Part shown: positions 10,055-19,318 of the stretch, piece after piece | Numbering within the stretch: the first letter of the stretch is position 1 | Layout: each line of letters begins with the position of its first letter | Origin: Azolla caroliniana | Lineage: Eukaryota; Polypodiophyta | Length of the DNA: 64,000 nt | Direction of reading: 5' to 3' | Assembly (NCBI GenBank): GCA_043228905.1 | Contig: JBHGNT010000015.1 | Coordinates: 8,618,001 to 8,682,000, forward strand | Notes under the pieces: model-generated | What the model was told of the DNA's origin: nothing | The model's database searches: none | What the model saw: the letters and a program-made list of their open reading frames with translations, nothing else | Translations under genes and position numbers: made by a program

Positions 10055-10613
10055 TGTCCCTCCGGATGGGAAGAAGAGAATGAACAAAAACGAGGAAACA
10101 AGGGAAATTTGGCCGAGGCCGAGATTGATATCAAGAACCGAAATCGATTTAATAGCCGATTTGGAAGACTATATTTGTAAATAATCCAAATGTGCCCTTG
10201 TGGGCTATGTATGTAAATAGCCAAAAAGTTGTATTATGTATAAATACAACTAGGGAAAACTTATTAGCATATGTGAATCATTATAATTGTAGTACGCTAT
10301 AGTGAGTAGTTGCCTCTGTAACTGGGAGAGGAAGAGAGAGTGAGAGTATAAGAGTTAGTAACTCCACAGCTGTCTGTCCGACGAAGAAGAACTCAAGGTC
10401 GTTGACGTCGATATTCTTATTGTACTACTTCTCTATCATAGTGATTCTGTTTCTCGGGGTTTGTGGACCCTTGTGGTTTTTCACGTGAAACATTTTGTGT
10501 CTCTGTATTTACCTTTCTGCTTTCTCGTTTATCTGTCTGTGTACTGTCTATACTGATTCTTTGCACCCGAACATTCAAAGTAGAAACGGTTGTGGCCGGT
10601 CATGATCCTAACA
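10055..10613 (+). mobile_element. C7 3' LTR (first ~12 bp missing)
   Basis: The LTR starts at TGTCCCTCCGGATGGG; the usual TGTTGGGAAACA is deleted. It has ATATTTGTAAATAATCC, a TATAAATACAACTAGGG segment and ends ...GATCCTAACA. Confidence 0.8.
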
Positions 10614-11671
10614 GTTTCTTCTTCGAAAGTAAGGTTGTTGCTCTCGGTGTGTGTCGGAGAAGGCTTGAGCGCCTGTGCAGAATGTTGTTTCTTGCTGTGA
10701 GGAAAGAAAGCTTGAGCGTTGTGGAAGAGATTTGGTCGTACTTTGGTCGCATGTAAACGTCTGTGTTTTTCTAAGATACAGAATGAAGTCGAAGGAGCTT
10801 TTGTGAAAAGATGGATCATTTTTCGAGACGTCACCAATAGAATATGCTATTAATGGCTCTTGAATGAGATAGAATCGTCACAATTTAAACTATGATAATA
10901 ATGGCTTTTTAATAACCACCACTCGTAATGAATACTAACTCATATGCATGCCAGTCCATTTATAATTTGAAAAGGACAATGCCAAGAAGTAATAATGACA
11001 AGAATGATTTTTCTGTTATACTTTTGCCAAGATTTTTTTTATATTTATTTATTTATATTTTAAAATAATATTATTTACACTTATATCCCTTTGCCAACTC
11101 ACAGAGTAGTCGGCAAACTGTCGGCGTCAACGCCGTGTTTGAATGGGTTTGTCGGGGTCGGTCCCTAATAAGGCTTAAGTCGGAAACCATTGACCCATTT
11201 TGAATGATTTCTCTAGGTAATGTGCCGACTTGGAATGTTCCATCCTTATTATCAACTATCCAAAAAGGCTTGGTTCATCGAAATCTAAGCTTTCTTGGCA
11301 TCGAGCCCATCTTCGTTTGGAACACTAATACCTGCTTATCGACTTCAAACATCTTTGGGTGAAAGCATGCGAATGGAAACAAAAGGACATAGCTAATTAG
11401 ATATGCAAAAACCTACCATTGATAAATAGTCATTTTTGCAAAAAGCTACCATTGATAAATTAGATATGCAAAAAGCTACCATTGAAAATAGTAGAGAGTT
11501 TTAATTATATAAATGAGCACCATAAACGTCCAACATAAAATGATATGTGCACCATAAATTATATACCGAATTCCTAGGTTCATTATGCACGATCCTTTGC
11601 CACATCACGTGGGCCATCTTTGGTTGAGTATTCTAGCTTAGATTACTACCACTGTTGCTAAACCCTATTGA
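10614..11671. other. No recognisable gene
   Basis: About 1 kb, mostly AT-rich. A short stretch near 11100-11230 has repeated GTCGGCAAAC/GTCGG words, and CAAAAAGCTACCATTGATAAAT-type units repeat near 11405-11490. I see no frame, RNA gene or LTR boundary that I can support. Confidence 0.6.
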
Positions 11672-12170
11672 CTTCACTATTCCATTGTCACCATTCTACA
11701 CTTACTTACCAGCACTGTGCGGTCCAAGTATCATCTACCACTGTTCGATCTGATGGAGTTCACTCCTCCATTGCCATCATTCTACACTCAATTTCCGCTA
11801 TTGTTCGGTCCTCGATTGCTGCCACTTTTCGATTTGACGGAGTTCACTCATCCATTTCCATCATTCTACACTCAGTTGCTGCTATTGTTCAGTTGTGTAT
11901 TGCTGCCACTTCTCGATCCGAAGGAGTTCACTCCTTCTCCACTATTGACATTGTACTCTTAGTTGTTGTCATTGTTTGTTCCAAGCATCATCTATCACTG
12001 TTCGATCCGACGGAATTCAATCCTCCACTGCCATCATTGTACACTGAGTTTCCACCATTGTTCAGTCCTAGATTGCCAAAACTGTTCGATCAAGCGGAGT
12101 TCACTCCTCCACTGCCACCATTCTACACTCAAATGGCGCCACTATTCGGCCCTGGATTACCACCACAACA
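11672..12170 (+). repeat. Six ~84-87-bp tandem repeats encoding a proline-rich motif
   Basis: Each unit encodes roughly LPLFDxxEFTPPLPSFYTQ followed by LFGP. Six units can be followed through at least two reading frames, so indels have occurred. The last units (11998-12165) stay open into a basic segment (KKKRKHRQL). This may be the N-terminal repeat region of the ORF below, or a non-coding minisatellite. Repeats of F, P, D and E are unlike any neighbour here. Confidence 0.7.
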
Positions 12171-12520
12171 AGCGATACGAAAGTATTGGGCAGAAAAAAA
12201 AAAGAAAACATCGTCAATTGTTGAAGGATACGAAAGCCACAGTCACTAAAGGTAAAGATAGTATTGATTGCAATATAGGTCTAAATATCATTGAGAATGG
12301 AAGTAATGAAACTATTGTCATAGAGAGAAAGGTTGTAGACTATTTCAATGTTCAAACCAAGCACATCAACAATGAAGACAAGAAGATAGTCCTTTATGGA
12401 ATATTAAATGATCCATCGATAAATGAGTTAGTTGATTGTGATGGTCTTAATGCAAACATAACATCTGTACTAGTAAATAATCTCTGTAATAGTTTCGTAT
12501 CCATGAGCATCAAAATATGA
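12166..12520 (+). pseudogene. Unidentified frame between the repeats and the transposase
   Basis: An open frame reads KKKRKHRQLLKDT, then ERKVVDYFNVQTKHIN and VLVNNLCNSFVSMSIKI. It is AT-rich and lacks a domain I recognise. It lies in the same orientation as the transposase segments and may be their N-terminal part, separated by a frameshift near 12515. Confidence 0.4.
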
Positions 12521-12545
12521 TCTTGTCTTAAAAAGGTCTAGTCTA

Positions 12546-12855
12546 ATGATGTTACTTAATAGTGATGTTGACGATATTAACATCAGTGTGCTATCTAAGG
12601 TAATTGGTGTTAGTAGAAAAAGTGTGTACAATACATTGAACTGGATAGTTTCCTCGGGTGAAGGAACTAGTTTGCTAAAGCTAACAACAAGATGTAAGCC
12701 AATGACACCCATAACATAAAAAATCAAGGATATAATCACAATATTTTGGACTAATGAGAGTAGGGTTTCACCCAATAAGAAGGATTTATGCAGGAAACGT
12801 GTTGGAAGGAGTCAATACGAGGAGCATCCCATTCATGATCTTGATGTACCTCAGG
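12546..12855 (+). pseudogene. DDE-like transposase, N-terminal segment
   Basis: The frame reads VLSKVIGVSRKSVY, resembling a helix-turn-helix, then after one stop (about 12718) FWTNESRVSPNKKDLCRK, RVGRSQYEEHPIHDL and DVPQ. The FW..N.RVSPN...V/L.R....G..YEEHP pattern is one I associate with a widespread plant and animal transposase-like family. That link rests on memory and is not proven here. It ends at CAG|GTATTT, a good splice donor. Confidence 0.55.
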
Positions 12856-13865
12856 TATTTACATTTATCTCAACATTTGTTTTGACTTTTGAGCTTAGTT
12901 AGTTAGCTTATTAGCTACCTCCGAATATGACCATACCAGAATAGCTAATTACCTACCTCAGAATATGACCATAGCTAGCTAGCTACTAGTAATAGTTAAT
13001 TAGCTACCAGAGTAGCTAATTAGCTCCCTCAGAATATGACCATAACTAACTAGCTACCAGTAATAGTTAATTAGCTACCAGAATAATTAATTAGCTACCT
13101 CAGAATATGACCATAGCTAACTAGCTACTAGTAATAGCTTAATAGCGATTGCCAATAGCTAATTTAGCTATTACCATCTAATTCGCTACGAGAATAGTTA
13201 ATTGGCTACCTAAGAATATTGAACATAGCTATTTAGCTACCATAATAGCTAATTAGCTACCAGACTAGCTAATTAGCTGCTTATGACTATAGCTAATTAG
13301 CTACCAGAATAGCTAATCCCCTACTAGAATAGCTAATTATCTACCTAAGAATATGAGCATAGCTATTTAGCTACCAGAATAGCTAATAAATTGTGTATGA
13401 CTATAGCTAATTAGCTACCAGAATAGCTAACTAACTATTCCTAATAGCTAATTTAGCTATTACCAGCTAATTAGCTACTAGGATAGCTAATTAGCTACCA
13501 ATCATAGCAAATTAGCTAGCACTCTCAACTAATTAGCTACTAGAATAGCTAATTAGCTGCCTCTGACTATAGCTGATTAGCTACCTAAGAATATTAGCAT
13601 AGCCATTTAGCTACCAGAATAGCTAATTAGTTGTGTATGACTAGCAATGTAGCTACAAGAATAGCTAATTAACTGTGTATGACTAGTTAATTAGCTACAA
13701 GAATAACTAATTAGCTGTGTATGACTAGCTAATTAGCTACCTAAGAATATTAGCATAGCTATTTAGCCACTAAAATAGCTAATTAGTTGTGTATGACTAG
13801 CTAATTAGCTACCAGAATAGCTAATTTAGCTGTTATCTCTTCCATGAGTTGTCTTTTAGATTCAG
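12856..13865. repeat. Palindromic TAGCTAATTAGCTA satellite block (possible intron)
   Basis: Nearly 1 kb of degenerate copies of TAGCTAATTAGCTA, a perfect 14-bp palindrome, with CC, CAGAATA or CTCAGAATATGACCA spacers. It separates two segments of the transposase and is flanked by a donor-like AG|GT and an acceptor-like TTTAG/TTCAG. Codon phases across these sites do not fit cleanly, so the intron reading is uncertain. Confidence 0.75.
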
Positions 13866-14560
13866 TATTGTGTCCGAGAGAAACTGAGGCAATCTTCCAC
13901 AGTCATAAATGTGTCATAGGTTTATGTCAAGATTGTGTCCCTAGTAGATTTAGGTGGCGTCTAAATGAATTGAGTCGTGAAATATTAATCTCTGTCAAGT
14001 TATTTGAGTTAGTTGACACCAATTTGAAAGGAAAGGTGTGTAAAAGAAAAGATCTAGTTAGGAAGTCACTTAAACCAAGGGATTTGGCATCTCTATTTGT
14101 AGTATCTCTAGGAAAGTTCATTAAACACAATTTCATTTATTCATGGCAAGCCCATCAGTTTAAGACTTGCATATCTGATTTTCAAAATGATGTAGTAGTC
14201 TCAGTAGTAGATTTCGTAGAGAATTATACTTTCAAGGAGCAGAATGAAATTCAATCTTTGCATTGGTGTTCAACACAAGTAACCATTTTTGTGCACATAA
14301 CATATTTTCGAGTTTCAGGTGATGTTAAAAAGTAATTTATTTTTTTATTTCTGATAATAAGAAGCATGATACCTTGTTCGTCCAACATTGTTTTAATTTA
14401 CATTGGCCATGGTTATTAGCTAAACGTTTGGAGCTTACTCAACATTGGGTCTGGTCTGATGGAGTTGCGTCACAATTGAAGACTAGATGTCCATTTTATT
14501 TTGTGGGGAGGTATCCTACTATAACAGGTTGGGAGATTCAAACCCTTTAGACTCCACAAC
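13866..14560 (+). pseudogene. DDE-like transposase, catalytic segment
   Basis: The frame reads LCPRETEAIFHSHKCVIG with a Cys pair (C..C in CQDC), then KHNFIYSWQAHQFKTC, VVDFVENYTFKEQNEIQS (probable first catalytic Asp, ~14205) and HWCSTQVTIFVHITY. After a 1-nt frameshift near 14330 it continues FFISDNKKHDTLFVQH and HWVWSDGVASQLKTRCPFYF (probable second Asp, ~14460). Homology ends near 14540 with no third acidic residue, so the gene is truncated. It would cut and join transposon ends. The family is unassigned. Confidence 0.65.
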
Positions 14561-14861
14561 ATCAAAAAACCCCAACATATTCACACTCACAAAGTAACTA
14601 ACAATCTCACAAAACAACATAATGAACATGAAATATTTTCCATCATAGAACAACATGAACATAATTATCTTGGAGAAACATCATAGAGTTCCATTACATA
14701 ATGTGGATCAACCAACAACCAATCTAAGGTTTTACTTGTCCAAATAGATCATAGTAAAACTTCATAAAACCCTAGGAAAATCACTAATAATCATATCCCA
14801 CTAATCAGTATTTTTCTCCAATTCAAGAGCCCCTTGACCGAGTAACTGGTCTTGTCCCCAA
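14561..14861. other. AT-rich spacer, nothing recognised
   Basis: About 300 bp with short CA-rich words and no usable frame. It separates the transposase end from an opposite-strand ORF. Confidence 0.5.
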
Positions 14862-15257
14862 TCATGGCCCCTTCTTCAGCCTTTTTCGAACCGGTTGCCC
14901 ATTTAGCCTTGCTTCTTTGACCCATTGCGCAAGTGTGTCCTCCTCTGACAACCATTCCATCACCTCAAGATCGGCTTGCACATCAGCCGTGTCTTGCGCT
15001 AGCTTTTCCAGTATAGTGGGATCTGTTTGGACATTATCAGTAGTTGGGCTCAGTGGGGTGGAATCAAGGTTTTGGGATTCGAAGAAATGTTGCATCAAGT
15101 GTTCAAAAGCACTATTGTTGTGAACCTCAGATTTACATGTTGTTTCCAATATTTCATGGCTTTTCACATCGTTGGTTAATTCAGTACCATCTTCCAAAAG
15201 AATATGGTGGAGCTTATCTGAAGGAGATGTGATAGCAGGACTCTTACTTTCAGCCAA
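14862..15257 (-). CDS. Acidic hypothetical ORF, 131 aa
   Basis: An uninterrupted minus-strand frame starts MAESKSPAITSPSDKLHH and ends QPVRKRLKKGP. It is rich in D/E/S/T, with a basic C-terminus, no cysteine pattern and no membrane segment. It does not resemble gag or pol. It may be a second ORF of the decayed DNA transposon or a host exon fragment. It is too short and unmatched to name. Confidence 0.35.
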   Translation of the reverse strand: MAESKSPAITSPSDKLHHILLEDGTELTNDVKSHEILETTCKSEVHNNSAFEHLMQHFFESQNLDSTPLSPTTDNVQTDPTILEKLAQDTADVQADLEVMEWLSEEDTLAQWVKEARLNGQPVRKRLKKGP

Positions 15258-15537
15258 GTTTACAGCTATCTCCTCATCGGTTGCAGCGTTGTCGTGATGT
15301 GGCGTGCTCGAGGGTGGGAAAAACCAGCAAAAGGGGGGTCAAAAATGTGCATGTGCAATGTGTGTGCACACAAAAGCGATTAATTATGCATATGCAAAAT
15401 AAAAAGGAAAAGAAAGGGTCAACAGGAGGTATAGAAGCTCGTGCAAAAAGTAAGAGAGAGGAGAGATAAAGGGTAGAGGGGAGATAGGCTATAAATTTAT
15501 AGCGATAGAATTATATATTGTATAAGAAAGAGTTAGT

Positions 15538-15605
15538 GGGCTAGTGGATAGTCACATTGACTACTAGCTAGAAGTGCACGGTTTGAATCTAGTCTTACAA
15601 TACAA
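15538..15605 (+). other. tRNA-like motif in G1 LTR
   Basis: TGGGCTAGTGGA resembles a pol III A box, and GGTTTGAATCT lies about 45 nt downstream as a near-consensus B box. No full cloverleaf forms. The same motif is at 21270-21336 in the 3' LTR. It could be a tRNA relic or a SINE-derived piece. Confidence 0.45.
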
Positions 15606-16177
15606 CGTGATTTAAGGAATTTTATTCCTTTTTCATTGAAGACAAATTTGGCGACCCCCCCCTTCTTTTTTTCCTATAAAAGGAGGTCGAGGGGGGCTCA
15701 TTTGGGAGGAGGTTTTGGGAGGAGGAGACTATCGCCAATTTTCTTTCGAAGCTCTTCATCTCCTTATTCACCACTTTTCTTCATCTCATACCCCTTCATC
15801 CCCCCGTCGCCACGTGCTCACCTTATTCGCGTCGACACTCGAAGTGCTCGTGAGCCCAAGCTTCATTGGTTCGACGTTGCTCCGCCCCATTCGTCGTTGC
15901 GAGCCTGTGTGCTCGCCGTTCAAATGGTTGTGGTTCGTTGGGATTGGCATTTTGGTGGTGGTCGTGTGTTCATCTTCACCGTGTTTGGTTTTGCCTTGTC
16001 TTTAAGGGTATTTAATATTTATGTTTTGATTGAGCTTGTGGTTAACTATAAGTGGCCATTGTAGCCAAACCCTATTTTATAAAGGGTCCTCTTGCATTAG
16101 AATCGAACACGTATTTAACTCTTTGGTCAATATCGTTCGTGTTTCTTTCTCTCCTTCTTTCTTTATTCATGTCTTTC

Positions 16178-16570
16178 TTGTACGTTCGGCTGTCTATTGA
16201 CGAGGGGACCGTTCGGGCTTGCCCATGCACCTCTCCTCCTCATAAAGGCGTACGAGCATTTGTATGTGTGTTTGTGTCTTCCTTGTACGTTCGGCCGTCT
16301 TGTGACGAGGGGACCGTTCGGGCTTGCCCATGCATCTCTCCTCCCCATAAAGGCGTATGAGCATTTGTGTGTGTGTTTGTGTCTTCCTCGTATGTTCGAC
16401 ATCTTGTGACGAGGGGACCGTTCGGGCTTGCCCATGCACCTCTCCTCTTCATAAAGGCATACGAGCATTTTTGTGTATGTGTTTTGTGTCTTCCTCGTAC
16501 GTTCGACGTCTTGTGATAAGGGAGCGTTCGGGCGCACCCATGCACCTCTCCTCCTCATAAAGACGTACGG
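16178..16570. repeat. ~105-bp minisatellite in G1 5' LTR (4 units)
   Basis: Units start at about 16181, 16286, 16391 and 16498. Each contains GACGAGGGGACCGTTCGGGC and TCTCCTCCTCATAAAGGCG. The period is 35 codons, so long frames appear on both strands by chance. Confidence 0.9.
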
Positions 16571-16866
16571 AAATTCGTGTTTGTGTTATCGTCCCCTTGT
16601 GCGTTCATGTTGCATGCTAATCTTGCTTGTACTCATTTGGTCACTTGGCTCGTACGGTGATCTCGGAAGGTCGACGAGTCGTGATCAACGAGAGCCACCG
16701 GCCTCACAAAACAAAGGGCAACGAGACCTTGCTAGGGAAGGGGTGGGGAAGTAGTATTGTCGTAAAGCAAACCTCGGGTCTTCTCTATCCCTTGAGTACT
16801 CCCTAGTCAGAGACCCCCGTGGTCCCGCGCAAGTAACACACATGCGCAAAACTTCGCGACATAAAT

Positions 16867-16884
16867 TGGTGAACCCAACGTGAA
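16867..16884 (+). other. G1 primer binding site (tRNA-Trp-like)
   Basis: TGGTGAACCCAACGTGAA begins 5 nt after the LTR. With one change it is complementary to the 3' end of plant tRNA-Trp as I recall it. G2, G3 and G6 have variants of the same site. Confidence 0.6.
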
Positions 16885-16906
16885 AGGGTGGCAAGGGAGA
16901 ACCAAG

Positions 16907-18090
16907 ATGCGAGGAGGAGAACTCGCTGAAGCGATGGCGGTAGTGGTGGACCGCTTGGTAAATGCCCGAGAAGGCATCACCGGCCTAGACCGGGCCATAG
17001 AGACGATGGTTAGCACAACGGGTCGGTTCAATGGAAGAGATATCACGAGCTACTTGGATGCCTATAAGGCCGAAATGCTTATGCGAGACGTCCCCGAAGA
17101 TAGGCGGCTAACCGGATTCGTTAGAGTGGTAACGCCGAGTATCCACGTAGAGGTACTCGAGATCCAAGTGGACTGTTGCAATTGGGTGGAGTTTGAAGAA
17201 AGACTCCTCGAGAAGAACGACCTTGATGACTCACTCAAAATTTCGAAAAGGGATCTAATGGAGTGGGTTGAGCTTCCCGGCAAGGGGAGAAATACTATGG
17301 TACTTTTACAAGAATTTGAGAAGCGCTTCGCGCGACTCTCGACGCTCGATAGGATGGTGCTTGACACAAGCAAGGTCCTACTATTCATAAAGATTGTTGA
17401 TGCACGAGACCAAGAGAAGGTGGGGTCCCTCCTTGAAACTGATGATGGGCTATGGTAAAACGGGTTTGTTGCCGCTTCGATAAGAGAAGGGAATGGAATG
17501 ACGGGTCTCCATTGAGCGGCCAAACATCCACAGGCTCCATTAGTGAGACACACGAACCCAGGGGTGGTAGAATACCTCAAGAAAGAGAGCAAGCAAATGC
17601 AAGGTTCATCCCCAAGAGAAACGTGGTTGAAGCACCGTCGGGAGGGTCGGCAATAGACGAGCTCACAAAGATGGTGCGAGATCTCCAAATAGCGCAAGCT
17701 AGGAGAGAGAGTGGCGGCTCTCAAGATCAACGTACCCCATTCGCGCAAAGATGTATGTGGTGCGACAACCCCGACCACCTACGAAGGGAGTGTGGAGACT
17801 TTCAAGAGGCCCTAAGAAAGGATATTGTCTATCTTTGGAACAATAGAGTCTATTCGACGGAGACAAGGCACCCCTTGGGATTGAATCAAGGCCGAGGGGG
17901 CATGAGAAGGCTAATGGAGGAGGCCGAAGCACGACATGTTGAAGCCGTCCACTACTCGGCGTCGGCTGGGATCCGAGTGGGGAAAGAGGTGAGGAGGCAA
18001 GAGGAGAAAGAGTTTGACTTTTGGCCGTCAATCCTTGGAAGCCTCTCTAAGGGGAAGTTCAAAAGAGAAGAAGCAGACAAGGCGGAATGA
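16907..18090 (+). pseudogene. G1 gag
   Basis: The ATG at 16907 starts MRGGELAEAMAVVVDRL. The capsid-like part includes GRFNGRDITSYLDAYKAEM, VRVVTPSIHVEV and LLQEFEKRFARLS. A stop at 17456 and a shift to the frame at 17452 break it. The second frame contains RCMWCDNPDHLRREC, a CCHC zinc knuckle (CX2CX4HX4C, about 17750), then VYSTETRHPLGLNQGRGG and HYSASAGIRVGKE. Gag packages RNA. It is homologous to gag of G2 (61889-60837), G3 and G6. Confidence 0.85.
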
Positions 18091-19318
18091 AGGGTCCAAG
18101 AAGCAACCGGGTGGAAGGATCCGGTGGAAGAAAAGACAAGCTTAGTGGAAGCCGCTTGCCAAAACTACGAAGTAATGGTAGAAGAGAAGAAGGTAGGAAA
18201 TGACGAGGGAGCCAGTCCATCAAGGAAATACGACGCTCGAGGTGCACGAAGAAGGGAAGAGCCGAACAAGTCTCAAGCACGCGACGAAAGATGGAAAGAG
18301 AAGGGGAACCCCCCCAACTTCAAGCTTTGCTCGGAGATCGAACAAGCAACGGACTTGAAGAAGGTAGTGGAGGAGAGGATCCTCGATCGGTGTTGTAATT
18401 GACTTTGTACACCCACCTACACCCGATCGGCTTCACACCCTTCGGTGCGTCAACCAGGTCCCAAGTCTCGTTCTCCGCCAATGCGTGCATCTCTTCCTCC
18501 ATCGCGGCGTGCCAATTCGCGTCCTTCGCCGCTTCTGCGTAGCTCTCTGGCTCACGCACTTCCGCTATATGGGTCATGTACGCATAATGATGCGCCATGT
18601 ACTCGTTGTATCCAAACCGCAAAACAGGGTTCTTTTGGCGGGTAGATCGGCGTAATCTCACATTAGCCGATGTCGAGGCCTTCTCATTCGACACGGACTT
18701 CACCTTTAAAAGAATTCCACGAGGTCATCATCGACCTAATGAAGAGGAAGCGGCTCTCAACAGAGCAAGAAGTGGCAAAACCCGCGATTGTAAATGCATT
18801 GTCAACTGAGGTCCCCGAGGAAGACGAAGACTATGCGGACAATCACTACACGAGGCCGCATTGGGCGAGAGCGACAACGGAGACACTGGTACGGGGTCGG
18901 AGATGTAAAAGAGCCGGTGGTAGCATGGATCGACCAGGGCTCTGAGATCAACCTTATGTCCATGGACTTTTATAAAAAGGGAAAGTGGCCGATCAACACG
19001 AAGCACGGGTGGAAGATTAGAGCGACGACCCGAGCAACCGAGGAGCTATACGGGGCTTGCCCGAATGTACGTGTGAAGGTGGGGGACGTAGAAATAGATC
19101 AAAATTTCTTTGTTCAAGAGATGTCCTTGCACCCGGTCATCTTGGGTGAACCATACATCACGGCGGCTCGTATGGAGACGAAGGTGCTAGACAACGGGTC
19201 AGCATATGCGAGGGTCAAGAGCCAAGATGGGAAGCATTCGGTCCAATTCCTTACAGTGAGGCCCAACCATGAGCGCAATCGAGCCTCCCTCAAAGGGGAT
19301 AACCGAGATGATTTTTGA
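18091..19318 (+). pseudogene. G1 protease region, interrupted by copia DNA
   Basis: A pre-protease linker (NFKLCSEIEQATDLKKVVEE) runs into the antisense copia fragment (18390-18712), then resumes KEFHEVIIDLMKRKR, NHYTRPHWARATTET. After a short frameshift comes AWIDQGSEINLMSMDFYKKG, the aspartic-protease motif (DQGS where G2 has DHGS), ELYGACPNVRVKVGDVEID and HPVILGEPYI. It ends at a TGA (19316-19318) overlapping the pol frame at a T run. Confidence 0.82.
18390..18712 (-). mobile_element. Copia pol fragment inserted in G1
   Basis: The minus strand reads NVRLRRSTRQKNPVLRFGYN, AHHYAYMTHIAEVREPESYA, ENETWDLVDAPKG and GCRWVYKVNYNTD, almost identical to C1 at 5102-5424. There are no LTRs and no duplication. 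About 16 gypsy codons present in G2 are missing at the site. Junctions share only a few bases (CGA, AAAG). Template switching or end-joining repair would explain it. Confidence 0.88.

Larger units (their letters stand above)
15290..16861 (+). mobile_element. G1 5' LTR (1572 bp)
   Basis: Starts TGTCG and ends CGACA. It contains a tRNA-like motif (15538-15605), TATAAAA (15676), and four ~105-bp minisatellite units (16178-16570). The 3' copy differs by point changes and repeat number. Confidence 0.88.

Noticed and set aside
15538-15605. A functional tRNA gene
   Set aside because: A and B boxes are recognisable, but acceptor and anticodon stems do not form and the motif sits inside LTRs. The same applies to 27664-27735, 28685-28745 and 35205-35270.
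16052-16570. Several overlapping ORFs on both strands with 35-residue repeats (for example RACPCTSPPHKGVRAF), also at 21868-22414
   Set aside because: They are translations of the 105-bp LTR minisatellite. A period divisible by three keeps all frames open; there is no gene.
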